From NCBI GenBank assembly GCA_963931865.1, contig OZ007506.1, positions 9,318,855 through 9,382,854 of the forward strand: DNA of 64,000 bases. The letters are read 5' to 3'. The notes beneath the pieces were generated by a model, which searched no databases, was not told where the DNA came from, and saw only the letters and a program-made list of their open reading frames with translations. Both the position numbers and the translations under genes were made by a program. Source of the DNA: Axinella damicornis. Its lineage: Eukaryota; Porifera; Demospongiae; Axinellida; Axinellidae. Positions within the stretch are counted from its first letter, which is position 1; the number at the start of each line of letters is the position of its first letter. Positions 42,435-53,600 of this stretch are shown piece after piece.

Positions 42435-43001
42435 GTCTGGTACCAGACTTTCGCTCACGGCAGAGGAGTTTGGTCGACGTTTGCGAATGGGTTGGGTTCA
42501 ACCGATGACATTTAAACACACCCGCGTACGCGTGCACGAGAGCGATCAAAGGGCTCACAACAAGCACACCACAGCTCTTTCCACTGTCTACAAGTCCCTT
42601 CTTGTAGCTTGTCCATGAGGAAAGGGAGCGCTTGGTAGCACAGGCTCTTGCCATAGCCAGTAGGTAGCTAGCCACACGAACACGTCGCTGCCTTCGTACA
42701 CAGCTCTCATGGAGGAGTGCTGCTCTTCTTTCACAGTAATCCGTGTCATTTTCAGCCTTCGCAAAGCATAGGAAAGAGCCTCAGAGAAACTACTACCACC
42801 GGAACTTTTGCATGCCATGATTGCTACTCTTCATTGCGGTTCTTCTAGGAATGTAAACGTAGACGTCATCATTTCACGGAAGAATACCGAGATATCCTAT
42901 TTTCCAAGATTTTGGGGGATATTAAACGCATGCGCAAACAGTGTACATGCGCAAACAGTGTATACCAGGCCTTCCCCCCGCGATTGAAGGCCGAGGCTAG
43001 T
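42435..43001 (-). pseudogene. RecQ-like helicase 5' fragment next to a MULE-type end
   Basis: From an ATG at 42818 (minus) the frame reads RITVKEEQHSSMRAVYEGSD then VFVWL. After a 4-bp offset it continues LPTGYGKSLCYQALPFLMDK, and after another shift GVLVVSPLIAL. These are RecQ motif 0, Walker A (GYGKS) and motif Ia. Two frameshifts disable it, and the DExH box and C-terminal domains are absent. Upstream DNA up to 43001 begins TAGCCTCGGCC and contains GCCTGGTATACACTGTTTGC then GCATG, matching the TIR interior of the 599-bp MULE MITE. It is possibly a captured gene fragment. Confidence 0.65.
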
Positions 43002-43317
43002 CGACGACATATTCTGACACTAAACAGGTGGAAACCACAGCACTTCTCTATACGTTAGTAATCTGCTTGCGGGTAGTGAGTGTACTTAACGCCTGGGAAA
43101 AAACACCGTATATGGAAGCACTGTGGTTCACAGCTACTTATCAGCCACCTCAGAACAAGTCGTATATGGGCAGTCGACCAGATTCCTCCGCTGTGCGCGA
43201 GTGTGGTGACCGAGACTATACTTCAACTACATTATTGTATACTGAGCACAATAGTCTAGCGGGCTAGCCCCTCGAATTTTCCCCAGCACGGATCGACTCA
43301 CGCGACCGCACCGGGAA

Positions 43318-43650
43318 AAGGAGGGTCTAGAAACTTTGGACCACTTCGCTTGGGCTCTACTCGAAATCGGGTAGAGCCAATCAGATTGCAGCTGTCACGT
43401 GGTGATCTTTCAAATCACTCAGTACAAGCGTTGAGGACTGTCTGAAGTTGCCTGCGATTGCTGTTCTCCTGCACAACGACCAAACAGACAGACGTACGAA
43501 CAGCCAACAAGGTTAGCGGGCTGGAATCGACTGACTGCAGTTGCACTAATTGGAATATTATGACGTAAACGGACATGATGAAAGCTTAATTGCATTCTTT
43601 CGTACCGAGTAAAGTGGTCCAAAGTTTCTTGACCTTCCTTCTCCGCGCAC
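43318..43650. mobile_element. Foldback element around AAACTTTGGACCACTT
   Basis: AGAAACTTTGGACCACTTCG at about 43328 is mirrored by AAGTGGTCCAAAGTTTCTTG at about 43612, with flanking similarity (GGAGGGTC against GACCTTCC). The interior is unassigned. Confidence 0.55.
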
Positions 43651-44099
43651 GCACACTGAAAGCGATTGCGCACTGGAGAAAGGGAAGGGCTAGCTTGTTA
43701 GACTACTGAGCACAATATAATATGCAGCATCACTGAGAATATCAGCGAATGCAGACTTATATCTACCGGACTCAACTACCAGTCGATAGGGTGATTTGAA
43801 CCCTGAAAAATGTCAGTACTTTGGAACAGAAATGGCGGGAAATCCATGTAATAATATTATATCCATCTCTGTACCTCATGACAGCTTCATCGCTTCTGTT
43901 TACAGCTTTATCAGCAGTTGTTCAGCGTTCCTTCTCTGCTTTCCTTCTCACGACAGTCCTGTGTGAATACTTTGCCCCACCATGTGCTTATGGGGGGGTG
44001 TCGTACTAATATGCGCATGCGTAGTTGGTGGATCTGCCAGAGACTAAGTCGAAAGTACGTCCAAAAAAAAATTTCGCTAGCCGCGGGCGCCGGGCCCCG

Positions 44100-45080
44100 G
44101 GAAAGTTGCCATTTCGAAAATGACGTAATCCGAAATTATGTGCGCGCACGTGGTGCATGCAGCAGACTTGTCTGGACCTATTCTATGGACTGGCCGCTCC
44201 GGGGAGCTCCGGAGACAGACGACATACAGACACAAACGGTGACAAACACAACTGAAACATGTGAGTGCGTTGAAAATAGTGTCTAATCGATCCCGGGCTG
44301 CTTAGGCTGGGTACCAGTTGCTGCTTTAATATCCAGCTGTCAGCTGCATATCCAGCTGTCAGCTGCATATCCAGCTATCAGTAGGTGCTTCAGTAAGGTT
44401 AACACATGACCTGTGGGAGAGGTTTTAGAAGCATTTTACCCGTAGAAACACAAATTATGTACATGGAAGCTGTGATGTATTGACACAGCTGGTGGTTCAC
44501 TCACCAGTGAAGCCAAAACTCACAGCAATCACATCGTATCATGTTCTTTTTGGCTGTGATATCATCACAGGCAGCGCTTGTCTCGCGGGCCAGACTTCAC
44601 ATTCTGCCGAGAGGGGAAGTTAAGTCTGGGAACCTGCCTATTCCATATTGGTCCACGCAATTTATTATTGCATGTCACGTAAACGGAATGCTTACTTGCT
44701 TTATGTCGTCATGTTCAAAACGCTAGCAAAGTTCTTTGTGGCTTTTTCGTGCTATTTTCCAAGACAAGCAGCATCAATTGCTCGATCAACATCCATGTTC
44801 TTGGACAGCTTGTGCGCTGTGGATTGTTGGAATGTAATCCTACGTTATGTTAAATTGAAATAGAACAATGTGCCCGCATTCCAGCGTACCATAACCAAGG
44901 CAGATCACCAGGCGTAATCCCCCCCCCCCCCCCGCATGCTAAAAATCGTCTGGGAACGAGACTAAGGCAGTGCACCTAATCATTACAAACAGCATCAACT
45001 GGCATAGACAGAAGAGGGAAACAATAAAATTAGGGTGCTCCATAGTGAAGCTAATGACGTAGAGTAGTAGTATCTTACCT
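44100..45080. other. No gene recognised; short repeats
   Basis: Contains a 19-bp repeat (ATCCAGCTGTCAGCTGCAT, about three copies at 44325-44385) and a C15 run at about 44919. Near 44577-44636 lies a diverged hairpin-like TCTCGCGGGCCAGACTT. Nothing else could be supported. Confidence 0.5.
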
Positions 45081-45087
45081 GCTTGCT

Positions 45088-45130
45088 TAGCCTCATTCCC
45101 AGCCCTGTCTCGGGCCTGGGAACGAGGCTA
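45088..45130. mobile_element. 43-bp palindromic micro-MITE with 9-bp TSD
   Basis: TAGCCTCATTCCCAG, a short loop, then CCTGGGAACGAGGCTA. Flanks 45079-45087 and 45131-45139 are both CTGCTTGCT. It has the same architecture as 13403-13446. Confidence 0.88.
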
Positions 45131-45440
45131 CTGCTTGCTGCTGCATTCTGATGACAGTCTTGTACATACCTAGAACTGTTGCACATTCTGCACTGCACGT
45201 GAATTCGCTCACGCTCGCCCCACAATGTCGTGCATTCCACTAGTGATAACTATAGTAGGTGTAGGTTACTGAAACCAGGAGCCCATAATGAGAAGGAGCG
45301 TCCAACTACGTCTGGTATAATAGTGCTTGTTGACCGTAGTCAAGTGGGAATCTGTACTGTGGTCACACTAAAGTGTTTATAATCTCCCTTCTGCTCATGG
45401 AACTGCATTCGCATTTGTATAAACCATCTCTCACAACTAG

Positions 45441-45832
45441 GTCTGCTGTCTATCACCACGCTGGGACGTTGCTTGCTTCGGGGCAGACTGGCCCAGTGGC
45501 TGTGGTGCATGTCTGCAGGTTTGAGACAGCTCGGTGCCTGACTCTGTTCAAGACACACAACCAGGGCCTCCACACACTAAGGTGAGGGTGTACTAGGACC
45601 CTTCCCGTATCACTAGTTGCAAGGTGAAAATGATTTTTAGTGCTGAAGTATGATTTCATATAGTCTCATTCCCAGACCGTTTCTACAGCCTGTGTATTGC
45701 TTTCAGTGCTAAAAGCGATCCATGCTGAGGTTGGTTGGGTGTTGGACCGAGACTAGATTTCATATATATTGGCCTCACAAGCAATCAAGTACCACCACTC
45801 ATACACACACATACAACCCCCCCCCACACACA

Positions 45833-45875
<43 letters not shown>

Positions 45876-46964
45876 TCACACCCACACACACACACATACA
45901 CACACACATACACTCACACCCACACACACTGTAACCGTCTGCCATCCAGCTTCTCTCACTCTGGTGGGGTACTGTGTGGTGCAGGGAGGGACGGCCACGG
46001 GAAGAACCTGTGGAATACCTCACAGGTTGCACAAAGGGGGAGGTCAGTGTCCTCGCGAGGGCCCACACAGAGGCCAGCATTGACAGAATGAGGATCACAG
46101 CCTTCGATGACAGCAGGTGAGCACTGGCCCTGCACACCACAAATTTGCTGGTTTCAACCCAATACAGTAGAGCCATGGGCTTGACAAGCCTGGAGGTGTG
46201 CTGGGACTGACTTACATGTACCCGCTCCCCATACACACACGCACATTCTAGGATGGTTGGGACAATGTGCGTTTCTGGTTTCAAAATAATAATGTGCCAT
46301 CCCTAGTAACATATCCAGATTCGCATGGTTCAGAAATCTTGTGAAGCCTTGCCTAGTCAAGTTTGTTGGGGTGGCTGGTGGCCTAGCGGTTAAAGCATTC
46401 GACTGCTAATCTAAAGGTTGCAGGTTCGAATCCCACCATTGTCATAGGAGAGATTTTCTTTCTCTCCTAGGGGTTGACTCAGCTCTACCCTTAAAAATGA
46501 GTAGGTGTGTTCTTTGAAGGTGTTTTCACCTGATACAGTTCACACCGCATCCTTCGGAGGGGATGTAAAGCCGTTGGTCGTGGGGTACTGGTTAATATTA
46601 GCATTCATGCTATTCCAGTTACCTCGTTAGCCACTCGACATGGTGGTTTCTTTTAAAATGAGTAGTTGCTATAGCAAAGAGCTGGCTGAGGGCACATTTT
46701 GCTTTTTGACCAGACCACATTAATTACAAGCCCAAAGGGCACAGTGCCCAGTAGAGACCACTGATGCATGTCCATTAAATTAACATACACACACATGCAC
46801 ACACACCCAGAGCATGAGGGCTACTGAGTTCCATGGAAGAGCTTCCAATGTGAGGTTATGGAACAGGACTGTGATGGGGTAAGCCAGAAGTGATTTGGAA
46901 TTATACAACTTCTGTCTGACGTAGGATGTTCAGGGTGCGGGAGTACATTAATGACATACGACCA
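45441..46964 (+). CDS. WD40-repeat protein gene fragment (EML/WDR90-like), 3 exons
   Basis: Exons 45441-45581, 45985-46116 and 46925-46964 have GT-AG sites and each junction is phase-compatible. The first encodes HHAGTLLASGQTGPVAVV, then CRFETARCLTLFKTHNQG, a WD40 blade (LASGQ...VxVxx...C...L..H). The second ends EVSVLARAHTEASIDRMR then ITAFDDSR. The third adds MFRVREYINDIRP. 'AHTEASIDRM' followed by an '(F)DDSR' turn recalls WDR90/POC16 or EML proteins, but the expected 'SCG-DNVR-W' strand is not seen. Upstream and downstream exons were not found. It may be a partial gene or a decayed copy. Confidence 0.5.
45800..45935. repeat. (CA)n microsatellite
   Basis: About 130 bp of CACACA with CCCACA and TACA interruptions in the intron between the first two WD40 exons. 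It generates spurious His/Thr-rich and Val/Cys-rich frames on both strands. Confidence 0.9.
46372..46660 (+). mobile_element. tRNA-derived SINE
   Basis: A tRNA-like head at 46372-46443 has A box TGGCCTAGCGGT (46379-46390) and B box GGTTCGAATCC (46423-46433). Its anticodon-like loop CTGCTAA would correspond to Ser(GCT). The body follows, with CCTTCGGAGGGGATGTAAAG and CCGTTGGTC, a type of core seen in invertebrate SINEs. The acceptor stem does not pair well, so this is not a functional tRNA. It lies in the WD40 gene intron 46117-46924. Confidence 0.8.
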
Positions 46965-46985
46965 GTAAGCTTTTACCTACTCTGC

Positions 46986-47009
46986 CCCCCCCCCCCCCCC
47001 CCCCCCCCC
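46986..47009. repeat. C24 homopolymer
   Basis: An uninterrupted C run 21 bp after the WD40 exon 46925-46964. Confidence 0.85.
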
Positions 47010-48824
47010 ATATACGGATGTCAGATGTGACCGGACTGGTTAAAAGCATTCATAACTGACCACATACCACATGCGCCTTTATTTCCACAGGAAGCAGATA
47101 TGTGAGATGTGTTTAATATTGAATACGAAGTGCGCTTCAATTTGAATTATAGCGTTGTCCACTCTACAGGAGCACTAATGTGTTTTCCCATCCTGCACCC
47201 TTCTCGATTGCGTGCACGCACCCACCCTGATCGGTTGAGCTATCCTGAGCTACAGATTTGCTATTGTTTAAGTTGTGTTTGTTGACTCTGTACTGTCTCA
47301 GTTCTCTTGTTGATCTTGTAAGATGCACTTTGTACCCAAATGCTTTTGATCTCACTGTACAAATAGCTATACTGTTACCAAGGATGTATTCTCTAATTTC
47401 TGCTAATTAGTATTATTGAAGGTCCATCACTGTATACGTACTTCATCAAAACAGTAGCTACTCGAGTTATAGCTGCTGGCATGGAAGTTACCCCGGCCAT
47501 TGCCACCATTATGGAGGTGGTAATGGGGTCTCACTACGGTACTTTCACACATGGACATTGAGGTCTGCAATACACTCTGATAATCACGCGCGCTTGCACA
47601 GGAAATCTGTAGACTTCCCGGGCAAGCCCGGTACCATCCGCATTTTGATTGGTCAATGATTGTGGCTGTAATTTTTTTGGCGGGATTTTTGGAATTCTTT
47701 TGATGGGCTGCTTCAGCATCACCGGTTTTCTCATTTCTGCTGACTAGGGAATGAACACTTGAGCGCGCAAGGAGACGGCTCTAAGAGAACTTCAGATACA
47801 AGGCGCTCTTCAACTGCCGTGCCAGTAGCAAGCCATCGCGCGACGATCCGTCCTCGTGGACGTCGAGTTATTCTCCACAAAGTCAGTTCTCTATTCTCTA
47901 CACCAACGTTCCTGTCTAGCTGTGCCACTTCATCGGTCTCCTCTCACCACTCACTGTTCCCCCATCTACTACTCAGCCGTTCAGTGGTAAAGCATTTTGT
48001 TATCGCGAGGCCATGGCTATACTCCCGACCAGCTCCGCACGGTACGATGGTGGATTTGTGCCAGGAGAGTGGACATGCTAGGCTTCCCAAATGCCCTACC
48101 TGCAGCAAGGTGCCTTCCGACCATTTGATGGCCTGGCTGCTGACCCTACCTGGCTCACAACCTGTCTCTCATTCGGTATATACATACTTCACACAGCTAA
48201 TCACGCACACACACATACGTCATGCACATGTCAGTATTGCATTTAACAGAATCTGTTGCAGCTCTACAAGGGTTTGATCCACTTAGTATCACCATGGCCG
48301 TGTGACTCGGATTTCCCAGTACTGCATGGAGGTGCCTTCCTGGACTCTACCTGCTCTCTTCCATGTTTACATTGCTCACTGCCTGGCTGAATACCTAGCT
48401 CTCTACCATCCCATGAGGCTCAACCAGGATGGCTCAACCTTTCTCTACCTGGTTCTATGCTAACTGGCTCTACCTATTTCCAGAGGTAACTTTCAGTGTA
48501 CGGTACATAGTTCACTGCATCACACACACTCACATGCACTCGCACGCACACATTCACATGCACACGTCTGTATTGAGAATCTGTTGCAGCTCAACAAGGG
48601 TTTGATCCACTCCGTATCACCATGGCTGTGTGAATTCCCACTGGAGGCACCTCCCTAGGTACACAATATCCATGGTTCCACCTTCTACTTCCTGACTCTA
48701 TCTGGCTCACTATCTGGTTGCACTTGTAGCTCCCTAGCTTTCCAACAAAGATATTTATGCCCACCAGTACCTGTGCCTCTTCAGTTACACATTCATATTT
48801 TACCTCCTCTGTATGTAATACGCA

Positions 48825-48867
<43 letters not shown>

Positions 48868-48890
48868 CACCCCAGCCACATGTCCTCTTA
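47010..48890. other. Unassigned; two diverged copies of a about 328-bp unit
   Basis: ATCTGTTGCAGCTC with ACAAGGGTTTGATCCACT recurs near 48251 and 48580, possibly ancestral members of the array to the right. (AC)n lies at about 48825-48865. The 172-residue frame at 47759-48277 has no recognised domain and crosses both unique and repeat DNA, so it is not called. Confidence 0.5.
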
Positions 48891-48894
48891 TTGT

Positions 48895-50695
48895 CATCAA
48901 CACTGGACTCTGTTAGGATGGTGCTGCTGGATGAAGGGGCTAACCCGTGTGAGTGTCATGTGATTGACGACACCCCTAGGTTTCTAACAATAGTGATTCT
49001 GAACACCAGTATCTGTGACTGTTCAGTTGCCGATTCATTCTTGACATCATCTCTGTCTCTCTTACACACAAGCACGCACATACACCTCACCTCACCCCAG
49101 CCACGTGGTAGTTTCTACATCCACACTGAGTGTTCCCTGCACCCACAAGGACTTCAGCTGTTAGGATGGTGCTGCTGGATGAAGGAGCTAGCCTGTGTGA
49201 GTCTTCAGCCTGGACTCTGTTAGGATGGTACTGCTGGATGAAGGAGCTAGCCTGTGTGAGTGTCATGTGATTGATGACACCCCTTGTTTTCTAGCGATAG
49301 TAATCCCCCCCCCCCCCCCCCCCCCCCCCACCCAGTACCTGTGACTATTCAGTTACAAATTCATTTTTGACCTCTTCCCCCTCTCACTGATGCACCAGCA
49401 CACACACACACCTCCCCCCAGCCACATGTTGTTGTTTCTTCATCAACACTGAGTGCTCTCTTCAGCCTGGACTCTGTTAGGATGGTGCTGCTGGATGAAG
49501 GAGCCAACCCGTGTGAGTGTCATGTGATTGATGACACCCCTAGGTTTATAGCGATAGTGATTCTGAACACCAGTATTTGTGACTGTTCAGTTGCCGATTC
49601 ATTCTTGACATCATCTCTGTCTCTCTCTACACACAAGCACGCACATACACCTCACCCCAGCCACATGTGGTAGTTTCTTCATCCACACTGAGTGTTCCCT
49701 GAACCCACAAGGACTTCAGCTGTTAGGATGGTGCTGCTGGATGAAGGAGCTAGCCCGTGTGAGTCTTCAGCCTGGACTCTGTTAGGGTGGTGTTGCTGGA
49801 TGAAGGAGCTAGCCCGTGTGAGTGTCATGTGATTGATGACACCCCTTGCTTTCTAACGATAGTAATTCTGCCCCCCAGTACTGTGAACGTTCAGTTACAG
49901 ATTCATTTTTGACCTCTTCCCTCTCTCTGTTATGCACAAGCACACACACACACGTCACCCCAGCCACATGTGGTTGTTTCTTCATCAACATTGAGTGCTT
50001 TATCCACCCACAAGGACCTCAGCCTGGACTCTGTTAGGATGGTGCTGCTGGGTGAAGGAACTAACCCGTGTGAGTGTCATGTGATTGACGACACCCCTAG
50101 CTTCCAAACGACACTAATTCTGCACACCAGTACCTGTGACTGTTGTTTTGCAGACTCATTTTTGACCTCTTTTCTCTCTCCCTTATGCACAAGCACACCC
50201 ACACACCTTACTCCAGCCACATGTGGTTGTTTCTGCATCAACGCTGGGAGCCCACAAGAACTTCAACCTGGACTCTGTCAGGATGGTGCTGCTGGATGAA
50301 GGAGCTAGCCCGTTTGAGTGTAATGTGATTGATGACACCCCTTGCTTTCTAACGATAGTAATTCTACACCCCAGTACTATGACTGTTCAGTTACAGATTC
50401 ATTTTTGACCTCTTCCGTCTCTCTCTTATGCACAAGCACACACACACACCTCACCCCAGCCACATGTGTTTGTTTCTTCATCAACACTGAGTGCTTTATC
50501 CACCCACAAGGACCTCAGCCTGGACTCTGTTGGGATGGTGCTGCTGTATGAAGGAGCTATCCCATGTGAGTGTCATGTGATTGATGACACCCCTAGGTTT
50601 CTAACGATAGTGATTCTGAACATCAGTATCTGTGACTGTTCAATTGCAGCTTCATTATTGACCCTTTTTCTCTCTCCCTTATGCACTAGCACACA
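48895..50695 (+). repeat. Tandem array, about 250-300-bp units with ankyrin-like exon motif
   Basis: About seven units. The shared donor-like GTGTGAGTGTCATGTGATTG occurs near 48949, 49256, 49513, 49818, 50069, 50314 and 50565. Each has an open segment, often preceded by CCCACAAG, that reads SLDSVRMVLLDEGANP before GTGAGT; this resembles the second helix and turn of an ankyrin repeat (V-R-LLL-GA-P). Two units contain a duplicated exon segment. Units end in CACACA-rich DNA. One unit holds C26 at 49304-49329. Coding status is unproven. Confidence 0.7.
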
Positions 50696-50696
50696 C

Positions 50697-53600
50697 ACAG
50701 CATTTTCTTCTGGTATACAGGATGGCGGTGGAGCTTTATCTACTGGTATACAAGATGGCGGTGGAGCATTCTCTTCTCCGGAGACGTAGCAGTTGAAGAT
50801 CGTAGCCTGGAGACGTGTGAGTTGACATGTGGCTACCCTTTCCCTTTGCATATTCAATGCATTTCGCATCCGATTTTTTAATTTCAGGCCAACATTTCAC
50901 ATCGTCCTTCTCTACTTACCCTTCCCATGCAGGTGTAATGCCTACCCGACTTCTGATTGCACATCCCCCGGCTCCAGCACTGTGTACGTATACACGCTGG
51001 TGGTGGAGCATTCTCTACTGGTATACAGGATTGCGGTGGAGCATTCTCTACTCCGGAGACGTAGGAGTGGAACATCGTAGCCTGGAGACAGTGTGAGTTG
51101 ACATGTGGCTATCCTTTCCCTATGCATATTCAATGCGTTTTGCATTCAATTTGTAATTCAGGCCAACATTTCGCATTGTCCTTCTCTACTTACTCTTCCC
51201 ATGAGCTGTAGTGCCTACCAGACTTCTTATAGCACATCCCCCGGCTCCAGAACTGGGTACGTATACACGATGGTGGTGGAACATTCTCTTCTGGTATACA
51301 GGATGGCGGTGGAGCATTCTCTACTGGTATACAGGATGGAGGTGGAGCATTCTCTACTCCGGAGACGTAGGAGTGGAACATCGTAGCCCTTGAGACAGTG
51401 TGAGTTGACATCTGGCTATCCTTTCCCTATGCATATTCAATGCGTTTCGCATTCGATTTTTCGTTCAGGCCAACATTTCACATTGTCCTTCTCTACTAAC
51501 TCTTCCCATGCAGCTGTAGTGCCTACCAGACTTCTTATAGCGCATCCCCCGGCTCCAGCACTAGGTACGTATACACGATGGCGGTAGAGCACTCTCTTCT
51601 GGTATACAGGATGGCGGTGGAGCATTCTCTACTGGAATACAGGATGGCGGTTGAGCATTCTCTACTCCGGAGACGTAGGAGTGGAACATCGTAGCCTGGA
51701 GACATGTGAGTTGACATGTGGCTATCCTTTCCCTATGCATATTCAATGCGTTTCGCATTCAATTTGTAATTCAGGCCAACATTTCACATTGTCCTTCTCT
51801 ACTTACTCTTCCCATGAGCTGTAGTGCCTACCAGACTTCTTATAGCACATCCCCCGGCTCCAGAACTGGGTACGTATACACGATGGCGGTGGAACATTCT
51901 CTTCTGATATACAGGATGGCGGTGGAGCATTCTCTACTGGTATACAGGATGGAGGTGGAGTATTCTCTACTCCGGAGACGTAGGAGTGGAACATCGTAGC
52001 CTGGAGACAGTGTGAGTTGACATGTGGCTATCCTTTCCCTATGCATATTCAATGCGTTTCGCATTCGATTTTTCATTCAGGCCAACATTTCACATTGTCC
52101 TTCTCTACTTACTCTTCCCATTCAGCTGTAGTGCCTACCAGACTTCTTATAGCACATCCCCCGGCTCCGGCACTGGGTACGTATACACGATGGCGGTAGA
52201 GCACTCTCTTCTGGTATACAGGATGGCGGTGGAGCATTTTCTACTAGTATACCGGATGGCGGTTACTCCGGAGACGTAGGAGTGGAACATCGTAGCCTGG
52301 CGACAGTGTGAGTTGACATGTGGCTATCCTTTCCCTATGCATATTCAAGCGTTTCGCATTCGATTTTTAATTCAGGCCAACATTTCACATTGTCCCTCTC
52401 TGCTTACTCTTCCATTGCAGCTGTAGTGCCTACCAGACTTCTTATAGCGCATCCCCCAACTCCAGGACTGGGTACGTATACACGATGGCGGTGGAGCTTT
52501 CTCTTCTGGTATACAGGATGGCGGTGGAGCATTTTCTATTGGTATATAGGATGGCGGTGGAGCATTCTCTACTCCGGGGACGTAGGAGTGGAACATCGTA
52601 GCCTGGAGACAGTGTGAGTTGACATGTGGCTATCCTTTCCCTATGCATATTCAATGCGTTTCGCATTCGATTTTTAATTCAGGCCAACATTTCACATTGT
52701 CCCTCTCTGCCTACTCTTCCATTGCGGCTGTAGTGCCTACCAGACTTCTTATTGCGCATCCCCCGACTCCAGCACTGGGTACGTATACACGGTGGCGGTG
52801 AAGCATTCTCTTCTGGTATACAGGATGGCGGTGGAGCATTCTCTACGGGTATACAGGATGGCGGTGGAGCATTCTCTACTCCGATGACGTAGGAGTGGAA
52901 CATCGTAGCCTGGAGACAGTGTGAGTTGACATGTGGCTATCCTTTCCTTGTGCATATTCAATGCGTTTCGCATTCCATTTTTAATTCAGGCCAACATTTC
53001 ACATTGTCCTTTTCTACTTACTCTTCCCATGCAGCTGTAGTGCCTATCAGACTTCTTATAGCGCATCCCCCGGCTCCAGCACTGGGTACGTATACACGAT
53101 GGCGGTGGAGCATTCTCTTCTGGTATACAGGATGGCGGTTGAGCATTCTCTACTGGTATACAGGATGGCGGTGGAGCATTCTCTACTCCGGAGACGTAGG
53201 AGTGGAACATCGTAGCCTGGAGACAGTGTGAGTTGACATGTGGCTATCCTTTCCTTGTGCATATTCAATGCGTTTCGCATTCCATTTTTAATTCAGGCCA
53301 ACATTTCACATTGTCCTTCTCTTCTTACTCTTCCCATGCAGCTGTAGTGCCTATCAGACTTCTTATAGCGCATCCCCCGGCTCCAGCACTGGGTACGTAT
53401 ACAGGATGGCGGTGGAGCATTCTCTACTGGTATACAGGATGGCGGTGGAGCATTCTCTACTCCGGAGATGTAGGAGTGGAACATCGTAGCCTGGAGACAT
53501 GTGAGTTGACATGTGACTATCCTTTCCCTATGCATATTCAAGCGTTTCGCATTCAATTTGTAATTCAGGCCAACATTTCACATTGTCCTTCTCTACTTAC

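Larger units (their letters stand above)
41310..44100. mobile_element. Region bounded by about 75-bp inverted arms
   Basis: The left arm, 41311-41387, runs from CTAGCCCCGGGCGAA through GGACGTACTTTCGACTTAGT to ACTACGCATGCGC. It is repeated inverted at 44014-44098. The interior holds the RecQ fragment and the 43318-43650 foldback. The arms could be ends of a 2.8-kb composite element or two solo copies of one family in opposite orientation. No target duplication was found. Confidence 0.5.

Noticed and set aside
45799..46284. 161-residue minus-strand frame with Val/Cys repeats
   Set aside because: It is the reverse of a CA microsatellite and overlaps plus-strand WD40 exons.
46372..46443. Functional tRNA-Ser(GCT) gene
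   Set aside because: The acceptor stem pairs poorly, there is no Ser-type long variable arm, and a SINE body follows the B box.
47759..48277. 172-residue plus-strand ORF
   Set aside because: No domain, biased composition, and it runs from unique DNA into a repeated segment; no paired splice evidence.
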